The translations under genes were made by a program, and so were the position numbers. From NCBI GenBank assembly GCA_002359655.1, contig DENL01000035.1, positions 10,161 to 74,160 on the forward strand: 64,000 nt of DNA. The letters run 5' to 3'. The notes beneath the pieces were generated by a model. It did no database searches. It was not told where the DNA came from and saw only the letters and a program-made list of their open reading frames with translations. Shown piece after piece: positions 55,227 through 64,000 of the stretch. The DNA is from Rickettsiales bacterium UBA2645 (lineage in GTDB: Bacteria; Pseudomonadota; Alphaproteobacteria; Rickettsiales; UBA1997). Each line of letters opens with the position of its first letter. The first letter of the stretch is position 1.

Positions 55227-56056
55227 TATTTTTTATCTTCTAGTTCTTGAGATTTTTGCCAGCCCGCTTGCCAGCTGGCGTTTGATTTAATACCTTTTGA
55301 CCATGATCCTTGTGATTTTTTTTGCACAGATTCTACGCGCTCTTGGAATTTTTGTTTCGGCATTTCAAGCTTGATTTGACTTGTGATTTCAAGAGTGTGA
55401 GCCGCAATTTTTTGATCAATTTTTCTTTGAATTTGCTGATTAAAAATTTGACTGATGAATTTGGTAGTGTTTTCAAAAAAACTCATCACATCAGATGTAG
55501 CAAAATCTCCAGTTGATTTCACATTACGCGAAATACTTAATAATTCAAAATAACGTGCAAAAAGTTCTGACAAAAATTGATGCTGTGGATAAGCTTTTAG
55601 AGCGTCAACCATCAATCTTTGCACTTCAGCTTTAAGAGTAATGATTTCAGGGCTACGACCCTTCATATCGTAAGCGATTGCTTGACGAAATTCTTCACCT
55701 AAATTAATGCCACTTTCAAATTCCAGAGCGTGAGCCATTTCGTGAGCCATCAAGCTGCAAGTCATTTGACGCAGAATAATTGTCTTCTTTAAATTGGTTG
55801 AAAAGTTACCGAAAATTTTATTAAAAACTTTATTTTGCTCAGTCAGATAGCAGCCCAGATTTGTATCCCAACCTTTGATAATTTTTACTTCAAAGCGCAA
55901 ATCTTTTTCTTTTAATTTTGTTAAAATTAAATCCAAACCATCTTTAAAAAGATCAATACTATAAAGCTGAGAAAAAGTTTGGACGAATTGATCAAGATTT
56001 TTTACACCTTCAAAATCAACTTGAGATTTAAAAATATTTTTCAGAATTTCGGTCAT
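55226..56056 (-). CDS. Putative zinc metallopeptidase (HExxH)
   Basis: 276 aa. The HEMAH motif (105-109) within LMAHEMAHALEFE is flanked by helices, and a Glu-bearing helix SELFARYFELL (163-173) follows about 55 residues on, in the position of the third zinc ligand of lethal-factor-like or toxin-associated zincins. The C-terminal 70 residues are Lys/Gln-rich. No signal peptide, so cytoplasmic or secreted by a non-Sec route. It sits between trmL (1 bp away) and thrB (overlapping), so it is expressed with metabolic genes. Family membership is inferred from motifs. Confidence 0.7.
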   Translation of the reverse strand: MTEILKNIFKSQVDFEGVKNLDQFVQTFSQLYSIDLFKDGLDLILTKLKEKDLRFEVKIIKGWDTNLGCYLTEQNKVFNKIFGNFSTNLKKTIILRQMTCSLMAHEMAHALEFESGINLGEEFRQAIAYDMKGRSPEIITLKAEVQRLMVDALKAYPQHQFLSELFARYFELLSISRNVKSTGDFATSDVMSFFENTTKFISQIFNQQIQRKIDQKIAAHTLEITSQIKLEMPKQKFQERVESVQKKSQGSWSKGIKSNASWQAGWQKSQELEDKK

Positions 56057-56057
56057 T

Positions 56058-56498
56058 TTATAAAGCTTTTGCTAAAATCATGGCACAAGAAATTGCTACA
56101 TTTAAGGAGCGCATATTATTTTTCATCGGAATAAAAATTCGCTGATCTGCTTTTAAAGCTACATCTTCAGGAACTCCAGCACTTTCTCTACCAAACATTA
56201 AAACATCATTTTCAGAAAAAATAAATTCACGATAATCTTTGCTGGCTTTGGTTGACGCTAAAATTAAACGCTGATTTTTTTTAATAATTTCACTTTCAAA
56301 AAATTCTTCAAAAGAGCTATGGCGAAAAATTTTTGCCATGTGAATATAATCCAAAGCTGCTCTTTTTATACGCTGCATATCAAATGGAAAACCGCATGGC
56401 TCAATGATGTGAAGCTCTATGTCAAAACAAACGCAAGTACGAATTATTGTTCCAACATTTCCAGCGATATCTGGTTGAAACAAAGCAACTTTTGTCAT
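56058..56498 (-). CDS. trmL: tRNA (cytidine34/uridine34-2'-O)-methyltransferase
   Basis: 146-aa SPOUT methyltransferase from ATG 56498; the longer frame adds 49 non-homologous residues. Knotted-fold motifs: VALFQPDIAGNVGTIIRTC, LHIIEPCGFPFDMQRIKRAA, VLMFGRESAGVPE and the C-terminal IPMKNNMRSLNVAISCAM. Modifies the wobble base of tRNA-Leu. First gene of its operon, divergent from fdx. Confidence 0.93.
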   Translation of the reverse strand: MTKVALFQPDIAGNVGTIIRTCVCFDIELHIIEPCGFPFDMQRIKRAALDYIHMAKIFRHSSFEEFFESEIIKKNQRLILASTKASKDYREFIFSENDVLMFGRESAGVPEDVALKADQRIFIPMKNNMRSLNVAISCAMILAKAL

Positions 56499-56644
56499 AA
56501 ATCGATTTAATTTTTTTCGAACAAATAATTGAGAAAAACTTTTTAAAATTCTTTGTCTTTTAAATTGCGTATTTATAAAAACTTGTTCTTTATATACCCA
56601 CTGCCATTTCACTAAAACAAAAAGCAAGCGCAAAACTATAAACA

Positions 56645-56983
56645 ATGAGCGAAACAGTTAAAATAATTTTTATTACAAAAGGTCAAAAACAAGAGTTTGA
56701 TGTTTTAGTTGGCACCACAGTCTTGGAAGCCGCTCACAATAATAACATCGACTTGGAAGGTGCTTGCGAAGGCTCTCTTGCTTGCTCAACTTGTCATGTA
56801 GTGGTTGATAAAAACTTTTATAATTTGCTTTCAGAACCAAGTGAAGATGAAGAAGATATGTTAGATTTAGCCTTTGGATTGACGCCAACTTCCAGACTTG
56901 GATGTCAAATCGTCATGACTAAAGAGTTAGACGGTCTGACTTTAATAGTACCAGACGAAACCCGTAATGTTTCAATGAATTAA
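56645..56983 (+). CDS. fdx: Adrenodoxin-type 2Fe-2S ferredoxin
   Basis: 112 aa. Cluster ligands C41, C47, C50, C87 (C-x5-C-x2-C ... C), with GACEGSLACSTCHVVV, and an acidic DEEDMLDLAFG typical of ISC-type ferredoxin that supplies electrons to Fe-S assembly. In this genome the usual iscSUA genes are not adjacent. Starts a plus-strand run to the ABC exporter. Confidence 0.95.
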   Translation: MSETVKIIFITKGQKQEFDVLVGTTVLEAAHNNNIDLEGACEGSLACSTCHVVVDKNFYNLLSEPSEDEEDMLDLAFGLTPTSRLGCQIVMTKELDGLTLIVPDETRNVSMN

Positions 56984-57004
56984 CCTACAAAACAAAGTCA
57001 AAAT

Positions 57005-58522
57005 ATGAGCAAAGCCATTTTATTAAAGTCAGTAATTATTCTTGCTGTTCTTTCAGTGTTTCACAGCGTTTTTTGGTTCTTTAAAACTGGGCAAATTGAG
57101 AAGCAAATTAACAGTTTAATAAGCGAAAATAGTTCTTATGTCTCGGCTGGTGAAATTTCAGTTTCTGGCTTTCCTTTGAAACAAAGAGTATCAATCAAAG
57201 ACTTGAAAATAACATTACCAAATCCAGCTTTTAGCAAATATCAGATTGATATTAAAAATTTAATTGCAACTTCTGGAATCTTTAGTGGCGACTTCTCAGT
57301 CACTCTGAATGAGCAAGTTTCGGTTTTAGACACAGAAACCAACATTTCTGGTTTGTTAGAATTCAACAAAGAGCCTGAAATCAAAGCGTTAATCGCAAAA
57401 GACTCTATCGCAAAATTTTCTTACAAAGACTCCGGGCACCGTGTTTTAGACGCTGAAAAAAATACTATTTACGCGGCAAGTACCGCAAACTTCTCTTTTG
57501 AATCAACTCTTGAAGAAGGTGATAAAATCAAAAACAAAATCACTGTTGATTTAAAAGATATCGAAGGCTTTGACATCTTAAGTGTTTACAAAAATTCCTC
57601 AGAGAAAAAAGTTATTGAAGGTATAAAAACCGGAGAAATTGCTATTGGTAATTCTACCTCAGCAGCTGCAGCCCCCGTTGATACAAAAGCTACACCACCA
57701 ATCACAGCTCCGACTACCACGGCCACAGCCAATAACACTGTGAATCCTACGCCAGCAGATATTGCAAAAGCAGCTACTTTAACAGATTCTTCTGCTAAGA
57801 ACACAAAACCAGAAGAAAAACCAGAAGATATGACAGCTGCACTTAACAACAATTTAGTTAAAAGTAATTTTGCCATGGATGTCGACTATACTTTGGTTCC
57901 AAACCAAGGCGAACAACAAACCCAAAATGATCCTACTCAAATTCAAGAAAGTCCGGTTCAATACAGCAGAGCTATAAAAGTTAACAGTCTAGAGTTCTCT
58001 AATCCGCTTTACAAAATTAGTATCAATGGCGAGTTTAATCTTCTTCAAGACGACTCTCTTCCTTCAGGCGCAGTAACTTTAAAAATAGAAAAGGTTAGTA
58101 ATCTCGTAAATCATATAACAGCTGGTTTAAACCAAATTGCTGATCAGAAAAAAATCGGTACGGTCGCGGCAGTAAAAGCAGCAGATTTAAATTCAAGCAA
58201 TACAGCACCAACCACAACAGCGACAACTAATACCGTAGCAACAAATGTGGCCACGCCATCGGCAACTACAAACAATTCAGCACCAGATGCTAGCGCAGCT
58301 TCTGCAGCCATAACTCCTTCAGCAGCAGTTGCTGTAAACGAAGATTCATATCAAATCTTTGTCAGAAAATTTGCTGCTGGTTTAGATCCAGTTGTTAAAG
58401 AAATTAGCGCTAAAAATCCTTTGAGCAAAGATGATAATTCAGTCTTTGATATTAGAAGAGAGAAAAATATTGAGTTCTTGATCAACGAAACTTCAGTTCG
58501 CGAAATTTTAGGAAAATTCTAG
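57005..58522 (+). CDS. DUF2125-like periplasmic protein with low-complexity linker
   Basis: 505 aa. An uncleaved-looking N-terminal membrane segment (residues 6-26), an AsmA/DUF2125-type N-terminal part (ISVSGFPLKQRVSIKDLKI), two low-complexity blocks rich in Ala/Thr/Pro/Asn (about 220-270 and 385-440) and a C-terminal globular part ending in NEDSYQIFVRKFA. DUF2125 is alphaproteobacterial and of unknown function, likely envelope lipid or barrel related. It follows fdx by 21 bp. Confidence 0.72.
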   Translation: MSKAILLKSVIILAVLSVFHSVFWFFKTGQIEKQINSLISENSSYVSAGEISVSGFPLKQRVSIKDLKITLPNPAFSKYQIDIKNLIATSGIFSGDFSVTLNEQVSVLDTETNISGLLEFNKEPEIKALIAKDSIAKFSYKDSGHRVLDAEKNTIYAASTANFSFESTLEEGDKIKNKITVDLKDIEGFDILSVYKNSSEKKVIEGIKTGEIAIGNSTSAAAAPVDTKATPPITAPTTTATANNTVNPTPADIAKAATLTDSSAKNTKPEEKPEDMTAALNNNLVKSNFAMDVDYTLVPNQGEQQTQNDPTQIQESPVQYSRAIKVNSLEFSNPLYKISINGEFNLLQDDSLPSGAVTLKIEKVSNLVNHITAGLNQIADQKKIGTVAAVKAADLNSSNTAPTTTATTNTVATNVATPSATTNNSAPDASAASAAITPSAAVAVNEDSYQIFVRKFAAGLDPVVKEISAKNPLSKDDNSVFDIRREKNIEFLINETSVREILGKF

Positions 58523-58525
58523 TTA

Positions 58526-59383
58526 ATGAAAATTTCTGACATTTTAGCGCAAGCCAGAATTCAGTTAGAAAAATCGGGCGTGAGTAGTAGCAAATTAGAT
58601 TCATTAATTCTGCTAGCTCACGCCCTTTCTTTTTCCAAAGAGCAGGTAATTTTTAATCCCGACTTTAACTTAGATCAAAATCAACAAGATAAATTTTTTA
58701 GCTTGATTAATCGTCGTACTAAACGCGAACCTGTTTCACAAATTATTGGCAAAAGAGAATTTTACGGTCGTGATTTTTTGGTAACTTCTCGAGTACTTGA
58801 TCCAAGACCAGACTCAGAAATTTTGATTGAACTAGTAATAAAAAAACTATCACCTCAGATATTTAGTCAAATCAATATTCTGGAACTAGGAAGTGGCTCC
58901 GGCTGCTTGATTATAACACTTTTAATACTTTACAAAAAAGCTCAAGCCTTTGCAGTTGACATTAGTTCTGATGCTTTGGAAATTTGCAAAAGAAACTCTG
59001 CTTTTCACCAAGTTTATGAGCGTTTACAAACTATAAAATCAGATCTTTTTGCCGCACTTGATCCCGATAAAAAATTCGATCTGATAATCTCAAATCCACC
59101 TTATATCAAATCGCAGGATATTTTAAATTTAGAAGATGAGGTAAAAAAATTCGAACCTCATTTAGCTCTTGACGGTGGAGCTGATGGACTTGATTTCTAC
59201 CGCAGAATTGCACAAGAAGCTTTTTCCTTCTTGCAAGCTAACGGCTATTTAATTGTCGAAATTGGCTTTGATCAAAAAGAAAAAGTAATAAAGATTTTTA
59301 GCGATAAAAAACTGACCTTCATCGAATCAAAACCTGATTTATCTGGTATTCAGCGTGCTTTGTGTTTCCAAAAAATTAACTAA
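58526..59383 (+). CDS. prmC: Release factor glutamine methyltransferase
   Basis: 285 aa. Methylates Gln in the GGQ motif of RF1/RF2 (substrate RF2 at 41303-42401). N-terminal domain EPVSQIIGKREFYGRDFLV, SAM-binding ILELGSGSGCLIITLL, and the active motif SNPPYIKS. It begins 3 bp after the DUF2125-like gene and ends 1 bp before panC. Confidence 0.96.
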   Translation: MKISDILAQARIQLEKSGVSSSKLDSLILLAHALSFSKEQVIFNPDFNLDQNQQDKFFSLINRRTKREPVSQIIGKREFYGRDFLVTSRVLDPRPDSEILIELVIKKLSPQIFSQINILELGSGSGCLIITLLILYKKAQAFAVDISSDALEICKRNSAFHQVYERLQTIKSDLFAALDPDKKFDLIISNPPYIKSQDILNLEDEVKKFEPHLALDGGADGLDFYRRIAQEAFSFLQANGYLIVEIGFDQKEKVIKIFSDKKLTFIESKPDLSGIQRALCFQKIN

Positions 59384-59384
59384 A

Positions 59385-60233
59385 ATGTTAGTCATTAAAG
59401 AAATTTCTAAAATCAGATCTCGCTTAAAAGATGAAAAAAAATCAGACAAAAAAATTGCTTTTGTGCCAACAATGGGAGCTCTGCATGATGGTCACTTAGC
59501 TTTAATTAAAAAAGCTCAAGAATCTGCTGAAGTTGTGGTTGTGAGTATTTTTATTAACAAGACGCAATTTAATGATCCAAATGATTATAAAAATTATCCG
59601 CGCCAAATTGATAAAGATTTAGAAAAGCTAAAAAATTGCCAAGTTGATTATGTATTTTTACCAGAAGATGGTGAGATGTTTGATCAATATTTTTCACACA
59701 AAATTATTCCAACTCAACTAACTGATTGTCTTTGCGGTCAGAAGCGTTTGGGACATTTTGAAGGTGTAGCTTTAATCATTACCAAGCTGTTTAATATTAT
59801 TGATCCCGACATCGCAATTTTTGGTCAGAAGGATTTTCAGCAATTAGCGATTATTAAAAAACTTGTCAGTGATCTAAATTTCGATGTTGAAATTTATGGA
59901 TTAGAAACATTGCGCGAAAGCAGTGGATTAGCAATGTCATCACGAAATCAAAGATTATCAGAATCCGATAAAGTTAAAGCTGCAGAAATATTTTTTGCTT
60001 TAAATGAAATAAAAAACGAAGTTATAAAATCTCCGCAAAATTTGGAAAAAATTTTACAAAGTCATAATAAAAAATTACTAGAAAGTGGCTTTGAAAAAAT
60101 TGATTATTTAGAGATTCGTCAAGAAAAAGATCTACAACTTGTTACAAATTTTTATCGTTGCGAGCCTTCTCGTATCTTTATTGCAGCTTATTTGAACGGA
60201 ATCAGATTAATTGATAATTTACAACTAACATGA
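59385..60233 (+). CDS. panC: Pantothenate synthetase
   Basis: 282 aa from ATG 59385. Condenses pantoate and beta-alanine with ATP. Motifs FVPTMGALHDGHLALIKKA, VVSIFINKTQFNDPNDY, GQKRLGHFEGVALIITKLFN, FGQKDFQQL and SSRNQRLS. A lone pan gene among Fe-S and modification genes. Its stop overlaps the next ATG by 4 bp. Confidence 0.96.
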   Translation: MLVIKEISKIRSRLKDEKKSDKKIAFVPTMGALHDGHLALIKKAQESAEVVVVSIFINKTQFNDPNDYKNYPRQIDKDLEKLKNCQVDYVFLPEDGEMFDQYFSHKIIPTQLTDCLCGQKRLGHFEGVALIITKLFNIIDPDIAIFGQKDFQQLAIIKKLVSDLNFDVEIYGLETLRESSGLAMSSRNQRLSESDKVKAAEIFFALNEIKNEVIKSPQNLEKILQSHNKKLLESGFEKIDYLEIRQEKDLQLVTNFYRCEPSRIFIAAYLNGIRLIDNLQLT

Positions 60234-61252
60234 CAACTTACCTTATTCTCAGCAACGCTATTTTTGTAATATTATTTTTACTGATTTTGTTTGAATATTT
60301 TGCATTAAAAAAATCTTCCAACAAAGAAATTGCATCTCATCTTGAAAGAATTAGCGACACAGAAAAGCGTTTAACTCAAGTGCTTACAGATGAGAATAAA
60401 AAATCTGAATTACTAATCGCGCAAATTTCTGAAATAAGAAAAGAAAAAGAACAAGAAGCAAAATTACGCTTTGAAGCTGAAAAACAGATTAATTTGGCTA
60501 TTCAAAAATCGGAAGACCTTCAAAAAAGAATGATGGATTGGAAAGCTGCACAAGAGTCAGTGATGCAAGATGCTCAAAATGCTATTTTTAAAGTTGGCGA
60601 AGATCTTTATGAGAGACTCAGCGAGGATTACTTAGATGAAATCAAAAATAATCAAAATTTGTTTGAGCAAATCTTGAGACAAAACACAGCAGCTGATAAA
60701 AAAGAAGAAAAGAAAAGTTCTGATAACACTGAAATTTTTAAAACCAACAACCGAGAAAATTTAGCTGAGAATAAAAAATCTCGCGAAGATATTTCTAAAA
60801 AACTTCTTAATCAGCTGAAAGAATCAATGATCAACTCCGAACATATTGAAGGAGAGCAATATTTCTTAAACAGCAGTTTCGAAGCCGATAAATCAAAATT
60901 ATTCCTATGCGAAGCAGCCTTCTTACAAGATGAAAATCTTTATATTCTAGATTTCAAAGGCTGTAATTTTTTAGATGAATATAATCAATCTGCAGACAAA
61001 TCTTCAGCACAAAAATCCTTGGAACAAAAGCTTGATAAATATGTGGCTTACTTAGGAAATCCAAAATATCGCGAAGCAATTTTGAAAGCGGTAAATTCAA
61101 AAAACGTAAAATTTGAAACTGGCGACATAATATTTGTTGTTGCTTCAGAGTCTGAAATAACCCTTCTCGAATCAACTGGCTATTTAGAAAAACTAGAAAA
61201 TTCAAATGTTAAGATTGCCACTTTTGAAGAAATTATCGACCTAACTTTATAA
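60230..61252 (+). CDS. RmuC-like membrane-anchored coiled-coil protein
   Basis: 340 aa. One N-terminal membrane helix (6-26), a long coiled coil (about 32-105), a variable Lys-rich linker (to about 200), and a C-terminal alpha/beta domain with LYILDFKGCNFLDEY and DIIFVVASESE. The order matches RmuC, whose C-terminal domain is a PD-(D/E)xK nuclease; the D-x-K element could be IDFKG-like DFK here. Similarity is weak, so the RmuC call is tentative. ATGA overlap with panC. Confidence 0.5.
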   Translation: MTTYLILSNAIFVILFLLILFEYFALKKSSNKEIASHLERISDTEKRLTQVLTDENKKSELLIAQISEIRKEKEQEAKLRFEAEKQINLAIQKSEDLQKRMMDWKAAQESVMQDAQNAIFKVGEDLYERLSEDYLDEIKNNQNLFEQILRQNTAADKKEEKKSSDNTEIFKTNNRENLAENKKSREDISKKLLNQLKESMINSEHIEGEQYFLNSSFEADKSKLFLCEAAFLQDENLYILDFKGCNFLDEYNQSADKSSAQKSLEQKLDKYVAYLGNPKYREAILKAVNSKNVKFETGDIIFVVASESEITLLESTGYLEKLENSNVKIATFEEIIDLTL

Positions 61253-61262
61253 AATTACGACC

Positions 61263-61523
61263 ATGAATTTACCTAAAATTGCAGCAAAAAATCCTTTTCC
61301 AGTTGAGGTTGAGCAAGATAAAAAATATTTTTGGTGCTCATGCGGATTATCACAGAAACAGCCTTTTTGCGATGGCGCTCACAAAGCTTATAAAAATGAA
61401 GATGGCAGCAGTCTGATGAAATCAATCTCTTTTACAGCAACTGAGAATAAAACGGTTTTCCTTTGCGGCTGTAAGCACAGTAAAAATCCCCCTTTCTGTG
61501 ATGGAACTCACTCTTCTTGCTAG
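61263..61523 (+). CDS. Double CDGSH iron-sulfur domain protein
   Basis: 86 aa with two CDGSH motifs: CSCGLSQKQPFCDGAH and CGCKHSKNPPFCDGTH, each C-x-C ... C-D-G-x-H binding a 2Fe-2S with three Cys and one His. MitoNEET-like, but tandem in one chain and short. Lies just ahead of the ABC exporter, in the same run as the ferredoxin. Confidence 0.93.
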   Translation: MNLPKIAAKNPFPVEVEQDKKYFWCSCGLSQKQPFCDGAHKAYKNEDGSSLMKSISFTATENKTVFLCGCKHSKNPPFCDGTHSSC

Positions 61524-61528
61524 AAATA

Positions 61529-63286
61529 ATGGAAGAAAAATCAGCAAAACTACAAAACCTGTTTGCTCTTCTAACCTTCTTTAAGCCTTATCGTCGCCAA
61601 ACATTTTTTGCTTTTTTAGCTCTACTTATAACCGCTTTGATGGTTTTATTTTTTGGTAAAATTATCAAATACATAATTGATTACGGCTTTGTTAAGCAAG
61701 ATCAACATTTACTAAATTTATCATTATTTGCCTTCATTATCGCAGTAATAATTATGGCCGTTGCTGGCTATTATCGCTCTTCGCTGATTAACTCTGTCGC
61801 TGAAAAAGTAATCGCTGATTTACGAAAAAAAGTTTATAATCACATTATTCATGTCTCGAGCGAATTTTTTGAAATCACCAAAAGCGGTGATGTAGTTTCG
61901 CGCCTCACTGTTGATACAGCGCTACTCTATGAAACTTTGAGCAGCACCATTTCATTTTTATTACGCAATTCGCTTTTTTTTGTTGGCGGAATTTGTTTGT
62001 TATTTTTCACCAGCGTCAAACTTGGATTACTCACAATGCTAATAATTCCATTAGCAATCGCGCCAGTTATTTTTATGGGTAAGTCTGTAAAAAATCTTTC
62101 AAAACATTCGCAAGCAGCTTTAGCAGAAGTTGGATCACATATTGAAGAAAGCATTAACGGCATCAAAACTATTCAATCTTATTTATGCGAAGAAAAAGAA
62201 AGTCGTAATTTTTCTGGCTTTATCGACAATGCTTTGAAAATTTCTTTAGAAAAAATTCGCCTCAAATCTTTGATGGTTGCCTTAGTAATAACTTTTGCTT
62301 TTGGCGGAATTGCGCTTGTTTTAGTTTGTGGCGGCAATGATGTCATTAGTGGTAAAATGACTTCAGGTGCTTTGTCTTCTTTTATTTTTTATTCGATAAT
62401 CACCGCCACTTCTTTAGTTTCTCTAAGTCAAATTGCTGGACAATTACAAACCGCCTCTGCCGCTTCTGCAAGAATTTTTGAACTTCTAAAAATCGATTCT
62501 CCAGTCAAAGAAGTCAAAGATCCGCAGCCATTTTCTTTAAGCAAAGAAATTAACATTAAATTCGAAAATGTTAATTTTTCTTATCCAAGTCGCCGCGAAA
62601 ATTTGGTACTTAGAAATTTTAATTTGGAAATAAAACCGCGAGAAAAAATTGCTATCGTCGGATCAAGCGGAGCTGGTAAAAGCACGATTCTACAGCTTTT
62701 ACTGCGTTTTTATGATATTAATTCTGGCATTATTTCTCTTAATAATCGCGATATTAATTTACTTTCATTTTCTGATTTAAGAAAAAATTTCTCTTACATT
62801 TCGCAAGATTGTTTTATTTTTTCTGGTACAATTTTTGAAAACATCGCTTACGCAGATAAATCAACCACCAAGGCTCAAGTTGAGAAAATAATTTCCGAAA
62901 ACTCCGCGCTGCATTTTATCAATAATTTACCAGAAAAAATTGATAATTTTGTTGGAGAAAAAGGTATTAAACTTTCGGGAGGACAACGCCAAAGAATTGC
63001 CATTGCACGCTCTATTATCAAAGATTCGCCGATTTTACTTTTAGATGAAGCGACTTCAGCACTTGATAATCAGAATGAAAAAGTCATTGCTCAAGCAATT
63101 GCTGATTTAGCGCAAGACAAAACTACCATAACCATTGCACACCGCTTATCATCAATCATCAATGCTGATAGAATTATTTTTATTAAAGATGGTAATATCG
63201 CCGAAATCGGCTCACATCAAGACTTGATAGCTCGCAATGGATTTTACAAAAAAATGTACGAAGCAGAAATTTTAGAGATAATATAA
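61529..63286 (+). CDS. ABCB-type ABC exporter (MsbA/lipid or multidrug family)
   Basis: 585 aa from ATG 61529 (a TTG frame start at 61517 overlaps the CDGSH stop). Six transmembrane helices (about 18-300), then a nucleotide-binding domain: GSSGAGKST (Walker A), YISQDCFIFSGT (Q-loop), LSGGQRQRIAIARS (signature), LLLDEATSALD (Walker B), AHRLSSI (H-loop). Homodimeric half-transporter. Exported substrate not decided by sequence; lipid A/phospholipid export is a common role. Confidence 0.93.
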   Translation: MEEKSAKLQNLFALLTFFKPYRRQTFFAFLALLITALMVLFFGKIIKYIIDYGFVKQDQHLLNLSLFAFIIAVIIMAVAGYYRSSLINSVAEKVIADLRKKVYNHIIHVSSEFFEITKSGDVVSRLTVDTALLYETLSSTISFLLRNSLFFVGGICLLFFTSVKLGLLTMLIIPLAIAPVIFMGKSVKNLSKHSQAALAEVGSHIEESINGIKTIQSYLCEEKESRNFSGFIDNALKISLEKIRLKSLMVALVITFAFGGIALVLVCGGNDVISGKMTSGALSSFIFYSIITATSLVSLSQIAGQLQTASAASARIFELLKIDSPVKEVKDPQPFSLSKEINIKFENVNFSYPSRRENLVLRNFNLEIKPREKIAIVGSSGAGKSTILQLLLRFYDINSGIISLNNRDINLLSFSDLRKNFSYISQDCFIFSGTIFENIAYADKSTTKAQVEKIISENSALHFINNLPEKIDNFVGEKGIKLSGGQRQRIAIARSIIKDSPILLLDEATSALDNQNEKVIAQAIADLAQDKTTITIAHRLSSIINADRIIFIKDGNIAEIGSHQDLIARNGFYKKMYEAEILEII

Positions 63287-63289
63287 AAT

Positions 63290-64000
63290 CTAGTGATCTT
63301 TCCAACCAACTCGCTTCAAGAAAAATTCGTAAGAATCCTCAAAGGTAAAGGTTTTGTTATCGTCAAAAATAATTAATTTATTAGCAATTTCGCGCAAGAA
63401 ATGTTCATCATGCGTAACAGTTACAACCGCGCCCTCGAAGCTTTTAATGGCTTCAAGCAAAGATTCACAAGATTCCATATCTAAGTGATTTGTTGGCTCA
63501 TCTAGAAGAAGTAAATTTGCGCCTTTCAATAAAATTTTTCCAAGCATCACGCGACTTTTTTCTCCACCAGAAAGTACGCCGATTTTTTTATTTGCCAAAT
63601 CAGAGGAAAACATCATATTGCCGCAAACCTGACGCACTCTGGTTATAGGAAGTTTTTCATCAACTTTTTGTAACTCTTCGTAAACCGAACGATTATTATC
63701 AAGACGATCAATATTCATTTGACCAAAATAGCCAATTTCAGTTTTGCCATTAACTTTGATATTGCCATAAAGCGGCAAGTTATCTTGCGTTAGAAGCTTG
63801 AGCAAAGTTGATTTACCTTTGCCGTTTTTTCCGATCACACAAATTTTGTCACCGTTGGCAATTTTAAAAGAGAGATTTTTAATCAATAAATGTTCGGGAT
63901 TATAGCCAAAAGCCAGTGCTTCAGCCTCAACCATATTTTCTTTGCTGGCATAAAGATTGTGATTAAATTTAAAATCCAGCGTTTGCACATGTTCTAATTT
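63290..64000 (-). CDS. ABC-F family ATPase, 3' part (cut by the window edge)
   Basis: The frame is open to the right edge of the window, so the gene begins beyond 64000; only the second ABC domain and the end are here (about 236 aa). GKNGKGKST (Walker A), LSGGEKSRVMLGK (signature), LLLLDEPTNHLD (Walker B), THDEHFLREI (H-loop). An in-frame GTG at 63988 is not a credible start. ABC-F proteins act on the ribosome (translation factors, antibiotic protection). Convergent with the ABC exporter at 3 bp. Confidence 0.92.
   Translation of the reverse strand, partial: KLEHVQTLDFKFNHNLYASKENMVEAEALAFGYNPEHLLIKNLSFKIANGDKICVIGKNGKGKSTLLKLLTQDNLPLYGNIKVNGKTEIGYFGQMNIDRLDNNRSVYEELQKVDEKLPITRVRQVCGNMMFSSDLANKKIGVLSGGEKSRVMLGKILLKGANLLLLDEPTNHLDMESCESLLEAIKSFEGAVVTVTHDEHFLREIANKLIIFDDNKTFTFEDSYEFFLKRVGWKDH

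Overview
The window looks like an ordinary chromosomal stretch of an A+T-rich alphaproteobacterium, most likely in or near the Rickettsiales. The evidence is the fbcFBC-type cytochrome bc1 genes, complex I genes scattered as singletons (nuoE, nuoG), CcmD/CcmE, an adrenodoxin-type ferredoxin, a DUF2125-like protein, a HisZ-like protein and many short operons separated by lone tRNAs. ThiC, PanC, HisZ, ThrB, MetC and pilin-like genes mean the genome is less reduced than a classical Rickettsia. The affiliation is inferred from gene content, not from a phylogeny.

Layout. 1-4.3 kb: uvrB, then an accessory island with a SIR2-like protein, a DUF2188 protein and a twice-frameshifted zeta-toxin-like kinase, next to tRNA-Gly and tRNA-Tyr. 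4.6-16.8 kb: a MoeB/ThiF-type E1, dut, the bc1 operon (petA-petB-Ogt-like-petC) running into nuoE and a CLC transporter, tRNA-Gln, an orphan transhydrogenase subunit, an LtaS-type sulfatase, thiC, one orphan gene and a DUF3800 gene. 17-32 kb: typA-rph, a RelBE-type pair, rlmN, dnaJ, rdgB, rpsP, nuoG, ssb, a periplasmic cyclophilin, HIT, metC, a YqaA-like membrane protein and ispA, with two prepilin-like LamG-type proteins (21.4 and 29.8 kb). 32-44.5 kb: uvrA, a PstS-like protein, bamA, nrdR-udg-hisZ, prfB with a programmed +1 frameshift, lpdA and a Lys/Ala-rich secreted protein.

44.48-51.93 kb is the clearest mobile unit: an integrative element of about 7.4 kb inserted in the 3' half of tRNA-Thr. 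It is bounded by a perfect 47-bp direct repeat. It carries a tyrosine integrase, an unrecognised 357-aa protein, an excisionase-like protein, a winged-helix protein, an AAA (RepA-like) ATPase, an HGGxSTG protein, a Cro/CI-type repressor, three exported proteins and a 47-aa membrane/zinc-ribbon-like protein. No capsid, terminase large subunit, relaxase or conjugation gene is visible. Its termini carry a repeated bipartite GGGACA-N5-GGGACA site, and helically phased TATCCGC repeats lie upstream of the replication/regulation genes. I consider it the best candidate for an undescribed system here: a phage-satellite-like or mobilisable island.

52-64 kb returns to housekeeping: plsC, ccmD-ccmE, tRNA-Phe, a minus-strand operon trmL-zincin-thrB-pgeF, and a plus-strand run fdx, DUF2125-like, prmC, panC, an RmuC-like protein, a double CDGSH protein and an ABCB exporter. 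A convergent ABC-F gene is cut by the window edge. There is no CRISPR array, rRNA gene or complete insertion sequence.
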